A stretch of 64,000 bases of DNA from Perkinsus olseni (lineage: Eukaryota; Perkinsozoa; Perkinsida; Perkinsidae). The translations under genes were made by a program, and so were the position numbers. Positions 11,263-20,536 of the stretch are shown here, piece by piece; positions within the stretch are counted from its first letter, which is position 1; every line of letters starts with the position of its first letter. The notes beneath the pieces are model-generated. The model was not told where the DNA came from. It searched no databases and was given only the letters and a program-made list of their open reading frames with translations. The stretch spans positions 124,001 through 188,000 of the forward strand of contig JABANP010000015.1 of NCBI GenBank assembly GCA_013115135.1. The letters are read 5' to 3'.

Positions 11263-11370
11263 ACTGTACGATATGATACTCACCCGTAGGACAGTACCAA
11301 ACTCCGCTTGACGGGTCTCCCTCGCACTGCAGCTTCTCTTGTACACAACGAACCAGGTCGATGATGATGT

Positions 11371-11708
11371 TTTAGTAGATTCATCTTGGCTGTCAACAAA
11401 CTCAACACCTTTTTCCTTGTTCATAGTACTATCATTACCCTGCAGAGAAGACGGCATAGATAAGAGGAAATAATACGAATGGGAAATCCAACTTGATAGA
11501 AGACATATGATCTGAAATACTCATCTCATGATCATCACAATCAATAGTATAGTAATACCCACTCGTCTTCGTCATACTCCTAGCTTCAGAGCTGAGGAAT
11601 CTTAGTTGTGTTCATATCATAGTGAAATCACACAAACTAAAGAAAAACAGTACCGCTCAGTTACTACGAGAGATGAAGGATAATATGAAGACTCTGCTAT
11701 CCTCTACA
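11371..11708 (-). repeat. 3' LTR of the inner element
   Basis: 338 bp; five differences from the 5' LTR, including the terminal dinucleotide position. Confidence 0.93.
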
Positions 11709-11722
11709 GGGCCCCCATCCTT
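11709..11722 (-). other. Polypurine-like tract of the inner element
   Basis: The minus strand reads AAGGATGGGGGCCC next to the 3' LTR, a G-rich rather than purely purine tract. Confidence 0.45.
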
Positions 11723-11798
11723 ATCTGGAGTAGTTAACATAACAGTAAGTAGTATTTAAATAATACAAACACTGGACGGATAGCTATCAACATCAAGC

Positions 11799-14411
11799 TC
11801 AGTCCGAAGCATTCGGCTTAGTCACTCCCATATAATGGAGCCAGTCGCGAGCTTTCGGCCCAAGACTACCTGAAGGTGATAAATCACAATCCAGCAGAAC
11901 ATCTTCACGCTTGATATCGAGTAAGGAAGGAGAAGCATTGCTCGGACACTTCCGGGCTCTCACATACTCAATTCCTCCTCCTGAGCGTGCTCTTTCCCAC
12001 TGTGGTAACCATCGCAGTCGGGAACTGCTGCCACCTACCCGGTAGGCATGCAGTTTGTAGGTCTCTTTGGCCTCATTGTAGTTGACAACCTTTCCTACAT
12101 GTATCATCCACTCTGGTTCATCTGGCTGGTCACTCTTCATACGAAAGAAGACAAAGGTACCGTCATCATAGGTAGACAGTCTACTAGCGCTAACCATGGT
12201 AGGCTCGCGACTGATGTCCCTAATAAGAGTAACAGCAGATACTTGAACAGAGCTCCCATCATCAAGAAGAACCATAGTAGGATCCCCTGAAGGATTACGG
12301 TATAGTCGTACTACTTCTCTCTCTTGGTCCTCGAACAAAACATGAGCTCCTTCTACAATGTCAGATCGAGAAGCCAAGTCCAACTTCCGGCGCTTCGCCA
12401 GATCGGCACGCTTATCGCGCATATTATATAGAGCTTGTTCTGAACGCCAGACATTATACTCGTCAATCAAAGCATTCACTACCACCTTGAGTTGGTGAAT
12501 CAAAGCTCGTCCCATCTCATTAACACCATCGAGATTTACTTCGGGGCACATGGTAATCTCCCTACGTGGAGACTCACCATATAACCTCTCATGAGCAGTA
12601 GAGCACTCTGCCGACGGACCAGCTCCTTGCCGCATAACCTGATTAACGGTCATTTCAGCAACCATAAGCCACAGTTGAAGACCTTCGTCAGAATTAATGG
12701 AGCCCCTACTTATTTTGAATAAGCGAGAAAGGACTGCATTTTTCCGTTCAACAACTCCATTTGCTTGAGCATTATGAACACCAACCGTTTTGTGCTTCCA
12801 ACCCATGATTTGGCTGATCAAAGCAAACATTTTACTAACATAACCCGGAGCAAGGTCTGTTATCCCAAGATCAGGCAAAGAGAACCGTCCAACCCACCTC
12901 CGCAGCACCACGCATGCAGTTTCGACAGTACCCACTGAACGAACCCCTTCATAGACAGTATACCCTGAAGCGAGATCGACAATCGTCAGTACATCCGAAA
13001 AGGTGGAGTGAACATACTCTGGAAGAGCTTTATGATCGAATCCGATCGCTTCGAAGCGATGTGAAGCCATTGGGATCACACCGTAATTTCGAGCACTCGG
13101 AACAGGGTCCAAACTCTCCCTACAAGTACATGAGTTGATGTAGCGCTTAACCTCGACTAGACAACCAGGCCACCAACAGAGTCTCAGTAACTCACTTTGA
13201 GTTCCCGCCACACTATTATGACCATGTCCGTGAGCCTCTCGCAGAAGTTCCTGTCGAAAAGAAGACTCACTAGAGTCTCGAGGTAATAGCACTACCACCA
13301 AGTGTGGTTGTTGTTTAACATCCGTCTCCTCAAGTGACAGTGTTCTGCACGATGAGAGAACGTAGAGTAGTCGATGCTGCCTGCCCCCATCCATACCTGT
13401 GGTACTGGGATGGACGAGAGACCACATAGAATGTCCGAGCCAAGAACGGATTTTATTAATCGCTATTCTCGGAAGGTCAACGGGCACGTTACTATTATCA
13501 GCATCTATCACCTTCATTATATCGCACACACGTACTCCTTGGTATAAGCTTTCATCCTGTCGCTGCAGCTGGGCCAACGTGACAACCTGGTCGCGGTCAA
13601 AAGCCAAGTGAACCACTCTCAACGAATCAGGTAAAATCTCACCAGTGGGAGTCGTCAAAGCATAGCCAAGAGCTTGTGAAGGTTTAAGTAGTCGTTCCTG
13701 AGCTTGCCGGTCGAGCTGTTCATGGAACCTTGATAGAATATCAGGTAAGCTATTCATTTCTCCCGATATGTGTTTATACACAATACCGGCATACTTTGAT
13801 GCTTCAAGCTCCGATATCCAGCTCAAATATCTCCGAGCTTTAATATTACTCAGAGGGTCATCCACCACCGTGTAGCTCTTAAACCTAGAGAGAGCAGTGG
13901 ACGAGTCTGACATCAGTATACAATTAATAGATCCCAGAGGCTTTGATCTACTTTTCGTTAACCAGAGTTTTCCCCAGCGACGCCACGCCATTAGCAGAGA
14001 GAGTCCTTCTTGCTCGAATATGTGCAGTTTACGTTCTGAAGACGTAAAGGTATGACTAGTAATAGCCACCAAAGAGCACACTTCGCTATCGTGGAGAGTC
14101 TCGATAGTAATATCTTGTGGAAGAACCGACGGACTGACCTCGAACAAAGCCCCTCCGGAGCCAGTTATGCTGGCATCCACTATACAGACCCACGTTCCCC
14201 GAGTGATATCACTCATAGAACATTGCTTCAACTTCAAGTTGAAGAGGTGGTCTTGCAACCTGCGTACTCCTTGCTTAGCCTCATCAGTCCATGTGAACTT
14301 CTTGTTCTGGACCGTCGTGACCGCATATATTCGGAGCCAATGCTTCCGTGAAGCCACTCTGCTGACCAGGGTCGAACTGGAAAGCAGTCGCCGAATATTG
14401 TATGACTCCAA
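11799..14411 (-). CDS. RNase H and integrase part of pol (inner element)
   Basis: An 870-codon frame without an ATG at its head. It opens with the connection segment (FTWTDEAK), then RNase H (CIVDASITGSGG, an acidic residue in the EQEGLSLL helix, LMSDSSTAL). A zinc-binding module follows (HGHGH and CTC), then the integrase core (GFDHK, ITDLAPGY, NGVVERKN) with the standard 35-residue spacing between the last two acidic residues. A basic C-terminal region ends the frame. It overlaps the reverse-transcriptase frame by about 130 nt in the +1 register, so a frameshift or a one-base indel separates the two parts. Confidence 0.9.
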   Translation of the reverse strand: MESYNIRRLLSSSTLVSRVASRKHWLRIYAVTTVQNKKFTWTDEAKQGVRRLQDHLFNLKLKQCSMSDITRGTWVCIVDASITGSGGALFEVSPSVLPQDITIETLHDSEVCSLVAITSHTFTSSERKLHIFEQEGLSLLMAWRRWGKLWLTKSRSKPLGSINCILMSDSSTALSRFKSYTVVDDPLSNIKARRYLSWISELEASKYAGIVYKHISGEMNSLPDILSRFHEQLDRQAQERLLKPSQALGYALTTPTGEILPDSLRVVHLAFDRDQVVTLAQLQRQDESLYQGVRVCDIMKVIDADNSNVPVDLPRIAINKIRSWLGHSMWSLVHPSTTGMDGGRQHRLLYVLSSCRTLSLEETDVKQQPHLVVVLLPRDSSESSFRQELLREAHGHGHNSVAGTQSELLRLCWWPGCLVEVKRYINSCTCRESLDPVPSARNYGVIPMASHRFEAIGFDHKALPEYVHSTFSDVLTIVDLASGYTVYEGVRSVGTVETACVVLRRWVGRFSLPDLGITDLAPGYVSKMFALISQIMGWKHKTVGVHNAQANGVVERKNAVLSRLFKISRGSINSDEGLQLWLMVAEMTVNQVMRQGAGPSAECSTAHERLYGESPRREITMCPEVNLDGVNEMGRALIHQLKVVVNALIDEYNVWRSEQALYNMRDKRADLAKRRKLDLASRSDIVEGAHVLFEDQEREVVRLYRNPSGDPTMVLLDDGSSVQVSAVTLIRDISREPTMVSASRLSTYDDGTFVFFRMKSDQPDEPEWMIHVGKVVNYNEAKETYKLHAYRVGGSSSRLRWLPQWERARSGGGIEYVRARKCPSNASPSLLDIKREDVLLDCDLSPSGSLGPKARDWLHYMGVTKPNASD

Positions 14412-15468
14412 TTAGGCGTCTCACCTCAGAGATGTTGCGCGGTTCAATATCCAGAACTCGCTTGAGCTTCTCAATAGATGCAGTACTGAGGCAGTAGTAA
14501 CCCTTCTCGAAGTGTAGACCTACACAATCAGCAGAGTCTGACGCAGGAGATGATTTCGACGATACCGACTTCTCTAGCACATCAAGCGCAATTCTCATGA
14601 TTCTCTCACGAATCTGAGTGACCCGTAGAGTTTGTCCATGTATTAGAATATCATCGATCCATATCGATAACCATAGTCTCCAGGCTTGATGGAACAGCCG
14701 GTTAAAACATACTGTCAAATGGACATTAAAATATAATGCCGACAAGGATAGTCCTTGTGCCATTACTTGATATTCGAATAACCTTGATCCCACTCGGATG
14801 GTCATGTACTTCTTCACTCTCGGAGACAACTGGACGCTATGAAAAGCGTCCTTGATGTCTAAAACCGAATAGAAGCCATCACCACTAGGGATGCCTCCGA
14901 GGAACTCCTCCAAAGATGGAGCTTCGAAGGCCCAATCACGGGGCGGTGCCTTCACCCGTTCATTTAGCAGTCGTAGATCGGCAAGGAGTCTTACCACCAA
15001 AACACCATTCTCAATCCTGTTTTTGCTTTTCGCAAAAGCAGGTGAGATAAATCGATCAGGTTGATATACTACTTCTCGCAGTTGGTGTGAGTCCATCATT
15101 CGCCGAAGTAGAGCATCCAAACCTTCACGCAGCTGAGGGTGTACTCCATAGCTCGTATGACATTGATAAGGGCAATCACTACCTTCTATCTCAAAATCGA
15201 GTCGTGGTAGTTGGAAGTCCTCTAACCGTAGCATCAGGAACTTTCTCAGATCTTCATCGCATAGGTCACCGAGGTAGTCATCAAGTCTATCTGCGGGAAC
15301 CGGCAGATCCAAACTCAAAGGCTTTACGCTTAAAAATTTATAAGCCGAGGTCAAAGAAAGGAATTTGAACCTCTCACCTTCGGGAAGATGATGATGTTCT
15401 GGGACCAATCGATAATGCAGCCCCATAGTGATAGTAGATTGGCGCCGATAATGATGTCCATGTTGCAC
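14284..15468 (-). CDS. Reverse transcriptase part of pol (inner element)
   Basis: A frame of 394 codons. It shows VVRLLADLRLLN, LDIKDAFHSVQL (first catalytic Asp), the MAQGLSLSALYF segment and WIDDILIHG (the catalytic Asp pair, with Trp in place of the usual Tyr or Phe). This is a Ty3/gypsy-type polymerase domain. The frame starts inside the protease frame at a -1 register and loses similarity near 14410, where RNase H continues in another frame. Confidence 0.9.
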   Translation of the reverse strand: MQHGHHYRRQSTITMGLHYRLVPEHHHLPEGERFKFLSLTSAYKFLSVKPLSLDLPVPADRLDDYLGDLCDEDLRKFLMLRLEDFQLPRLDFEIEGSDCPYQCHTSYGVHPQLREGLDALLRRMMDSHQLREVVYQPDRFISPAFAKSKNRIENGVLVVRLLADLRLLNERVKAPPRDWAFEAPSLEEFLGGIPSGDGFYSVLDIKDAFHSVQLSPRVKKYMTIRVGSRLFEYQVMAQGLSLSALYFNVHLTVCFNRLFHQAWRLWLSIWIDDILIHGQTLRVTQIRERIMRIALDVLEKSVSSKSSPASDSADCVGLHFEKGYYCLSTASIEKLKRVLDIEPRNISEVRRLIGVIQYSATAFQFDPGQQSGFTEALAPNICGHDGPEQEVHMD

Positions 15469-16145
15469 CCTAAATCATGAACATACAAATCTATCTTGCA
15501 CTTGCGCTCACCTAATACTAGGTTGAGTGTAGTGGACTGTCGTAGCTCACATACCGAGCCACCAAACGCCTGAAGATTCACCGGGGGTAGTGATGAAGGT
15601 TCATGTCCAATTCTCGAAAGTAGACGAGAGTTAAGAACAGACACCTCACACAATGAATCTACGGCAGCCACGCAAGGAGTCGGGGATGCATCTTGTCCCA
15701 CAATGTTCACTACAATAGCTCTGACATTGGATCCTTGCTTCGGCGTCGTCTCCTCAATCGCACACATAGCCAAGCCCATCTTCGCTGGCGCGGTAGTAGT
15801 CGGCGTAGCAGCACTCGAAGATGCAGCAGTCGTTGGTCTAGTCGGACCAGACGAACCACTATAAGAGAAACCTGGCTGTCTCTGTGCAGTAGACCTGAAG
15901 TCATAAGACTTCGAGGATTGTCCCTGTGTATTCCCACTAGAAGAACTAGATGGGCTCACTTGGGAAGATTTTGGCAAAGCTGTCACAGGAGCATCTGAAG
16001 TAGTAGATTTCTGAGAACTACCAGGTGACTGTGGACGCTTATCGCCAGAAGAACTACCAGAAGTTAGAGATCCTTTGCTGTCCGCATTTCGTTTCCAGCA
16101 ATTCTCAATAGAATGGAAAACTTCCTTCTGACAGTATTTACACCA
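15351..16145 (-). CDS. Nucleocapsid knuckle and protease region (inner element)
   Basis: In this frame a zinc-knuckle-like segment (CKYCQKEVFHSIENC, with one extra residue before His) near 16100 is followed by a Ser/Thr-rich linker and a retropepsin-like domain. That domain has AAVDSLCEVSVLN at the active-site position and MDIIIGANLLSLWG in the flap-distal part. The active site reads D-S-L rather than D-T/S-G. There is no ATG, so it would be made as part of a gag-pol product. Confidence 0.75.
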   Translation of the reverse strand, partial: WCKYCQKEVFHSIENCWKRNADSKGSLTSGSSSGDKRPQSPGSSQKSTTSDAPVTALPKSSQVSPSSSSSGNTQGQSSKSYDFRSTAQRQPGFSYSGSSGPTRPTTAASSSAATPTTTAPAKMGLAMCAIEETTPKQGSNVRAIVVNIVGQDASPTPCVAAVDSLCEVSVLNSRLLSRIGHEPSSLPPVNLQAFGGSVCELRQSTTLNLVLGERKCKIDLYVHDLGCNMDIIIGANLLSLWGCIIDWSQNIIIFPKVRGSNSFL

Positions 16146-16154
16146 ATGGCGTTG

Positions 16155-16192
16155 ACGCGATTGATCATCAATCGATCAAACATCAATCATTG
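16155..16192. repeat. 38-bp palindrome-rich insertion between gag and protease frames
   Basis: Flanked by 9-bp imperfect direct repeats (ATGGCGTTG at 16146-16154 and ATGTCGTTG at 16193-16201). The interior consists of short TTGAT/ATCAA palindromes. Together with one flank it adds 47 nt and so puts gag out of frame with the following zinc knuckle. Confidence 0.6.
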
Positions 16193-17494
16193 ATGTCGTT
16201 GCTTGGAAGACCTATTGTCATCAGAGAGTGATGGCTGAGACACACCAGCACTAGGAGATGGAGACGTAGAAGATTTTGAGTTCTCGACACCACCAGAAGA
16301 ACCAGATTTCGATTTCTTCTCATTCTTAGCGCTATCGAGTTTTTCCCAAGGGAAAACTAGTGACATACTATGATCAAGTAGAGAAAGGTCATTTACCATT
16401 GATCGATAAGTCAGCTCCTCGGCTCTTCGATCCTGCTTCCTCAGCTTCTTCGAGTAGGCGTCGGCCAATCCTGAGTTCAGGCCTTTCATAAATTTAATGA
16501 TACGCTCGTACTCAGTAGGACACTCCACACCACTCCATTGATACATCACCTGCATCTTCTCGTAAGCTTGCCGTTCTTCAGCAGCATAGGTCTCAAAGGT
16601 CTTGTCCTTATCCTGCTTTACCTTCAGCCAATCATTCTTAACCTCCCTGAGGTTATTACCATCAGAAGGACACTGGCCGACATAAAGAATTGCAATTCGC
16701 AAAAGCAATCCCCAAGCTTTAGTTTTCTCGCTCAAGTCATCCTGCACTACCTCAGCCTCTTCTTCCTCTAGGTGCTCTACTTCCTTATCCTCCTCGGAAG
16801 TCTTCTCTTCAGTGTCCTTTTGCTGAACATCATCAGAGCCATTAACAGGAGCAGAACGGCCATCCGTGCACCCTTCATGATGAGTAAACACCAATCTACA
16901 GGAACCACTGCCATCTGCTAAAGCATCATCAGACGGGAGAGCGTTAGCGCCTAGTAAAGTACATTTTTCTCCTTTCTCTAAGGAGAGAAGAAACTGAGTG
17001 GCCTCCGACTCGTTGCTATCCAAATACGCTCGTAGAACATCTCTACCACGTTGCTGCTTAACCTTTGATTCGCATCGAAATTCGAGCGTGTAGAAAAATA
17101 CAAAGGTCGCAAGTGGGACGTCAAGAACATAATCAGTTTGCAGTCGCCGTAGTATCACCGAGCTCTCAGCGTAAAATTCACTACCGAGGGAAGAATCACA
17201 CCACGCAGCAATGTCTTTCCACCAGACACCTCTAGCAACAGCTTCCGGGGAATACTGATAAGTATCATAACTAAACTTATAATACCTCCAAGTATAGTCA
17301 AGACAATTGCCCAAAATATAGACTGCAGCACTAGGAACTCTCGGCCTTGTTCTAGAGAGATCAGAGCCTATGACATTCAAGTCATTTAGGTTCCACTGTT
17401 CGTATCTTGTAGTAGAATCATCTTGGCTGTCAACAAACTCAACACCTTTTTCCTTGTTCATAGTACTATCATTACCCTGCGGAGAAGACGGCAT
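16187..17494 (-). CDS. gag-like protein (inner element)
   Basis: 435 codons. The start ATG at 17492-17494 lies inside the 5' LTR, and the frame runs without a stop through the LTR end and the expected primer-binding region. The protein has a helical N-terminal half, a Glu-rich middle and a basic Ser-rich end. No capsid signature can be named with confidence, so the gag call follows from its position ahead of protease and reverse transcriptase. Confidence 0.7.
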   Translation of the reverse strand: MPSSPQGNDSTMNKEKGVEFVDSQDDSTTRYEQWNLNDLNVIGSDLSRTRPRVPSAAVYILGNCLDYTWRYYKFSYDTYQYSPEAVARGVWWKDIAAWCDSSLGSEFYAESSVILRRLQTDYVLDVPLATFVFFYTLEFRCESKVKQQRGRDVLRAYLDSNESEATQFLLSLEKGEKCTLLGANALPSDDALADGSGSCRLVFTHHEGCTDGRSAPVNGSDDVQQKDTEEKTSEEDKEVEHLEEEEAEVVQDDLSEKTKAWGLLLRIAILYVGQCPSDGNNLREVKNDWLKVKQDKDKTFETYAAEERQAYEKMQVMYQWSGVECPTEYERIIKFMKGLNSGLADAYSKKLRKQDRRAEELTYRSMVNDLSLLDHSMSLVFPWEKLDSAKNEKKSKSGSSGGVENSKSSTSPSPSAGVSQPSLSDDNRSSKQRHQ

Positions 17495-17745
17495 AGATAA
17501 GAGGAAATAATACGAATGGGAAATCCAACTTGATAGAAGACATATGATCTGAAATACTCATCTCATGATCATCACAATCAATAGTATAGTAATGCCCACT
17601 CGTCTTTGTCATACTCCTAGCTTCAGAGCTGAGGAATCTTAGTTGTGTTCATATCATAGTGAAATCACACAAACTAAAGAAAAACAGTACCGCTCAGTTA
17701 CTACGAGAGATGAAGGATAATATGAAGACTCTGCTATCCTCTACA
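17408..17745 (-). repeat. 5' LTR of the inner element
   Basis: 338 bp; contains the first codons of the gag-like frame. Confidence 0.93.
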
Positions 17746-19180
17746 ATGTCGTCGACTTCTTCGTCCCAACCGCCTCGAGAGGAGAGATAGAGAAGCACAG
17801 CAGCATGAGGACGTAACCATCTAGCAATAGGAACATGTCCCACGAGACGTCCACACCACGCCGCTAGCTCCCTTCTTGTGACTGGTTCTGAGAACTCTAA
17901 ATTCAAGTGCAGATCATCTCGTCGACGCCACCACAACCGGCCATCCTTCTTGTAGAGGTCCAAGCCGAGCACCCTGGTAGAGTCGTCGATGGCACAGGTC
18001 TCCTTGCAGTACATATTGCCCTCCGCCAGAGCCGTTCTCACCAGCCGTACCGATTCTGGATCAGCCTTGGTCTCGGCATCAACCTTCCCCTTTTGGTCTT
18101 CGATGATAATATCATCGATAAAGGACGAAATAGGATAAGGGATGTCCCTCAGCAGCCATGTTATCAATGATGTTGCCACCTTCGGAGCTATGGATAGTCC
18201 GAAAGGTGATACCTTCATGATATGCACCTTCTGGTCTATCATCACGCAGAGGTCCTTGAATGTACTAGGGCACATCTTAATGGCATAATAGCATTTGGTA
18301 ACGTCAAGGGTGAAGCCGCGTGTGACCGACCATCACCGGTGCAGAGTCTCGGCGCAGTTGACTATACCACGAACAGGCTCGCTCTTTATGTGCTGGTTCA
18401 GCCTCCGAAAATCAAGGCACATCCGCAACGGTGTGCTCCGTTTATGCTGTTGAGAGACCAACACCCAAGGCAATATGTTGTGAACGTCACCATCAAAAGG
18501 GGCTATCCAGCCATTAGATATCATCTTCTCCACCTCTGCTTTCACCTGGCCTTCTTCTTCGACCGTCAAGGATGGATTATGGTCCCCTCGATTGGCTCCT
18601 ACCATTGGCGATGGAGGCTCGCCATGAAGCCAGATCCATTTACAAGTGAAGTGCGAGTCGTCACGATCTTTCGACAGTATGAAGTCATCCGCCGTGATCA
18701 CCACCCTGCCGCTCTCGAAGAGCTGAGCATAGACCCCTGGAAGGTTGCCTACACGATGTTGTTCAGCCACTGAATCACCGGTAGTATCATGAATACTGCT
18801 CGCTCGGGTGGCACCACCAACACAGACGCATCCCGTACCATCCCAGCGCATACCCTGGAGGTGTACACTGGCGAAGTCTGCGCCGATCACAACCGGGCCG
18901 AACACAGTCGTTGTTACAACGTGGAAGAAGTGTGACGCTCTCATTACTCCTTCCGTACCGGCCTTATGGTACGTTACCACAAGATTAACCACACTCAGGG
19001 TCTGCAGCTTGCCAGTGCCGTCCATCTGGGTCAACGGCATCATTGGGCTCGTAGTATCTATCGGCACACCGAGACCCTTAACAAACTCGGATGATACCAG
19101 TGATATGTCGCAGCCAGTGTCTACAGCAGCGTCAAGCCTCACATCCTCAATCTCACAAGTCAGATGCGGACGAACTACAT
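17746..19180 (-). pseudogene. Protease and reverse transcriptase part of pol (outer element), broken
   Basis: Retropepsin motif AAVDTGCDISLV, flap-distal VVIGADFAS, then reverse transcriptase with LRMCLDFRRLN, LDVTKCYYAIKM and SSFIDDIII (catalytic Asp pair). An in-frame TGA at 18333-18335 lies between the first two polymerase motifs. The frame is cut at 17746 by the inner LTR element, and its continuation lies at 11295-11366. It begins in the -1 register relative to gag, as in many elements that use ribosomal frameshifting. Confidence 0.88.
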
Positions 19181-19996
19181 CTGCAAGACGGCCTCGTCCG
19201 ATGACCGCCTTGCCTTGGGAAAATCCTTCTCAGCATGTGCAGCACCGGCTGCTTGCTTAGCAGCAGATCTCGTGGGGAAATCTCTGGCAAAGTGGCCACG
19301 TTGATGACAGGCAAAGCATTTAACACGCTTCACACCACTGGCCTTGTCCTGCTTCTTCGGACCTCTCGGCTGAACGCCGCTTTGACCACACTCCTTGGCC
19401 GTATGACCGGTTGTCTTGCAAGCATAGCAGTACTTGCCACTAGTGACCGCCGCCGCTACCTGCTGAGTGGGCTTCGGCAAGACCTTCAGCAGGGTGCGGG
19501 CTTTAGCAGTAACGTCGTTCAACGAAAGCTCTTTGCCGTCCTCTTCGAACGCCTCAACAGCTCTACGCACCTCAGCCGGTAGACTCTTCATGACGCTCTC
19601 CTTCAACAAGATGTCGGAGGCCGCCGTTGAAGTCACCCCCAAGACCCTCAGGTACCTCTTGAACTCAGCGAGCACACCGTCTACGGTATCCTCGTCACGC
19701 CACGAACGCGTCGTTAGTAACCTCCATGCTTCTCCAGTCTTCAGCGAGAACGCCTGGCCCAACCTTCGTACCACATGAGTGTAGACCCTGTCATTCTCGG
19801 CCTCGTCCTCAACTTCATCGAGGGCTTGGCGGGCCGCGTCCTTGGCTGAGCCTTTCATGAAAAGTACCAAGTATTGCGCCTTCTGGCGGGGATTCCACCG
19901 AGAAGCCTCGCCAACAGTGTCAAACTCGCGCGACCACAGGGCAAAGTCACCATCGCCTGTGAAGGGGTCCAGAACCGATTCAAGTTTGAAAGGCAT
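19175..19996 (-). CDS. gag protein (outer element)
   Basis: 273 codons starting 43 bp after the 5' LTR. A helical capsid-like region is followed by two zinc knuckles. The first is a complete CCHC (C190-x2-C-x4-H-x4-C203). The second (C227 to 240) ends in Phe instead of Cys. Ends with TAG at 19175-19177. Confidence 0.88.
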   Translation of the reverse strand: MPFKLESVLDPFTGDGDFALWSREFDTVGEASRWNPRQKAQYLVLFMKGSAKDAARQALDEVEDEAENDRVYTHVVRRLGQAFSLKTGEAWRLLTTRSWRDEDTVDGVLAEFKRYLRVLGVTSTAASDILLKESVMKSLPAEVRRAVEAFEEDGKELSLNDVTAKARTLLKVLPKPTQQVAAAVTSGKYCYACKTTGHTAKECGQSGVQPRGPKKQDKASGVKRVKCFACHQRGHFARDFPTRSAAKQAAGAAHAEKDFPKARRSSDEAVLQM

Positions 19997-20018
19997 GTGT
20001 CCTTGTGCGGGATATGAG

Positions 20019-20036
20019 TCCTGGGTCTGGGCACCA
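20019..20036 (-). other. Primer-binding site of the outer element
   Basis: On the minus strand TGGTGCCCAGACCC begins two bases after the 5' LTR. It would pair with a tRNA 3' end of the form GGTCTGGGCACCA. The tRNA is not identified and is not one of the array tRNAs. Confidence 0.65.
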
Positions 20037-20038
20037 GA

Positions 20039-20268
20039 TGTTGTGGTTCGTAGAACAGACCCCGACTCTGAACACGACAGAGAATGGAGAAAGCCAGAAG
20101 CTTGTTCCTCGAAAACCCTGTGTATGCGTACCGAATCAATAATCGATAGCTTATACAGTAGCTACACATCAGAACCCGCGCGCGCCACGAGAGTGATATT
20201 AAGCACTGTAACATACTTGCGAAAGGGACACCACAAGAACTAATGATGTGGCAATACGAATCAATACA
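20039..20268 (-). repeat. 5' LTR of the outer element
   Basis: 230 bp; followed by the right target duplication CTCGA and by resumed unit 2 sequence. Confidence 0.95.
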
Positions 20269-20536
20269 CTCGATGCATGGTGGCATACTTGACGGTACTA
20301 CCCAGCCGTAATCGGGAAATCACTAAAAGCGATGATCAAGCTGCGTGTGTACAAGCTCGATAGCAAGAAATGAACCTTCCCCTTCCGTTAATGAGATTGT
20401 AAAACTACGAGGTTCCATCACGACAATATTCGGCGAGAAAGATAAGTCTGTAGCTGCTGCAATTGTATCCCAATCGGTTGGCCTGCTATACTGTGGCATG
20501 CACAGCCGAATCGCGTGGAACATTCAGTAAAGACAC

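Larger units (their letters stand above)
10392..11285. mobile_element. Foldback-like DNA element with 15-bp repeat arms
   Basis: An 894-bp insertion inside pol. It is flanked by the 9-bp duplication GTAGGACAG (10383-10391 and 11286-11294). The termini are 23-bp inverted repeats (10392-10414 and 11263-11285) with 21 matches. Each arm continues inward as degenerate 15-bp direct repeats with core TACAGT, in opposite orientations in the two arms, around a unique middle of about 270 bp. No transposase is encoded. Removing the element and one duplication restores the pol frame between the reverse transcriptase and RNase H parts. Foldback elements of Drosophila and Mutator-type elements also leave 9-bp duplications. 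Confidence 0.88.
11371..17745 (-). mobile_element. Second LTR retrotransposon, nested in pol of the outer element
   Basis: 6375 bp, flanked by ATGT on both sides (11367-11370 and 17746-17749), with 338-bp LTRs that begin TG and end CA. The plus-strand left LTR has TT at its first two bases. On the minus strand the order is gag, protease, reverse transcriptase, RNase H, integrase, again Ty3/gypsy-like. Several frame changes separate the parts. No standard primer-binding site starting TGG follows the 5' LTR. Confidence 0.93.
8235..20268 (-). mobile_element. Ty3/gypsy-like LTR retrotransposon (outer element), disrupted
   Basis: A 12,034-bp insertion flanked by the 5-bp duplication CTCGA (8230-8234 and 20269-20273). 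The uninterrupted target is visible in the other units. The LTRs are 230 bp, begin TG and end CA, and differ at one site. On the minus strand the order is 5' LTR, primer-binding site, gag, protease, reverse transcriptase, RNase H, integrase, purine-rich tract, 3' LTR, which is the Ty3/gypsy order. Pol carries an in-frame TGA and two nested insertions (11371-17745 and 10392-11285), so this copy cannot express an intact polyprotein. Confidence 0.95.

Noticed and set aside
8235..20268. One single large retroelement or virus-like element of 12 kb
   Set aside because: Two different LTR pairs, three separate target duplications and two complete sets of pol motifs show nested insertions instead.
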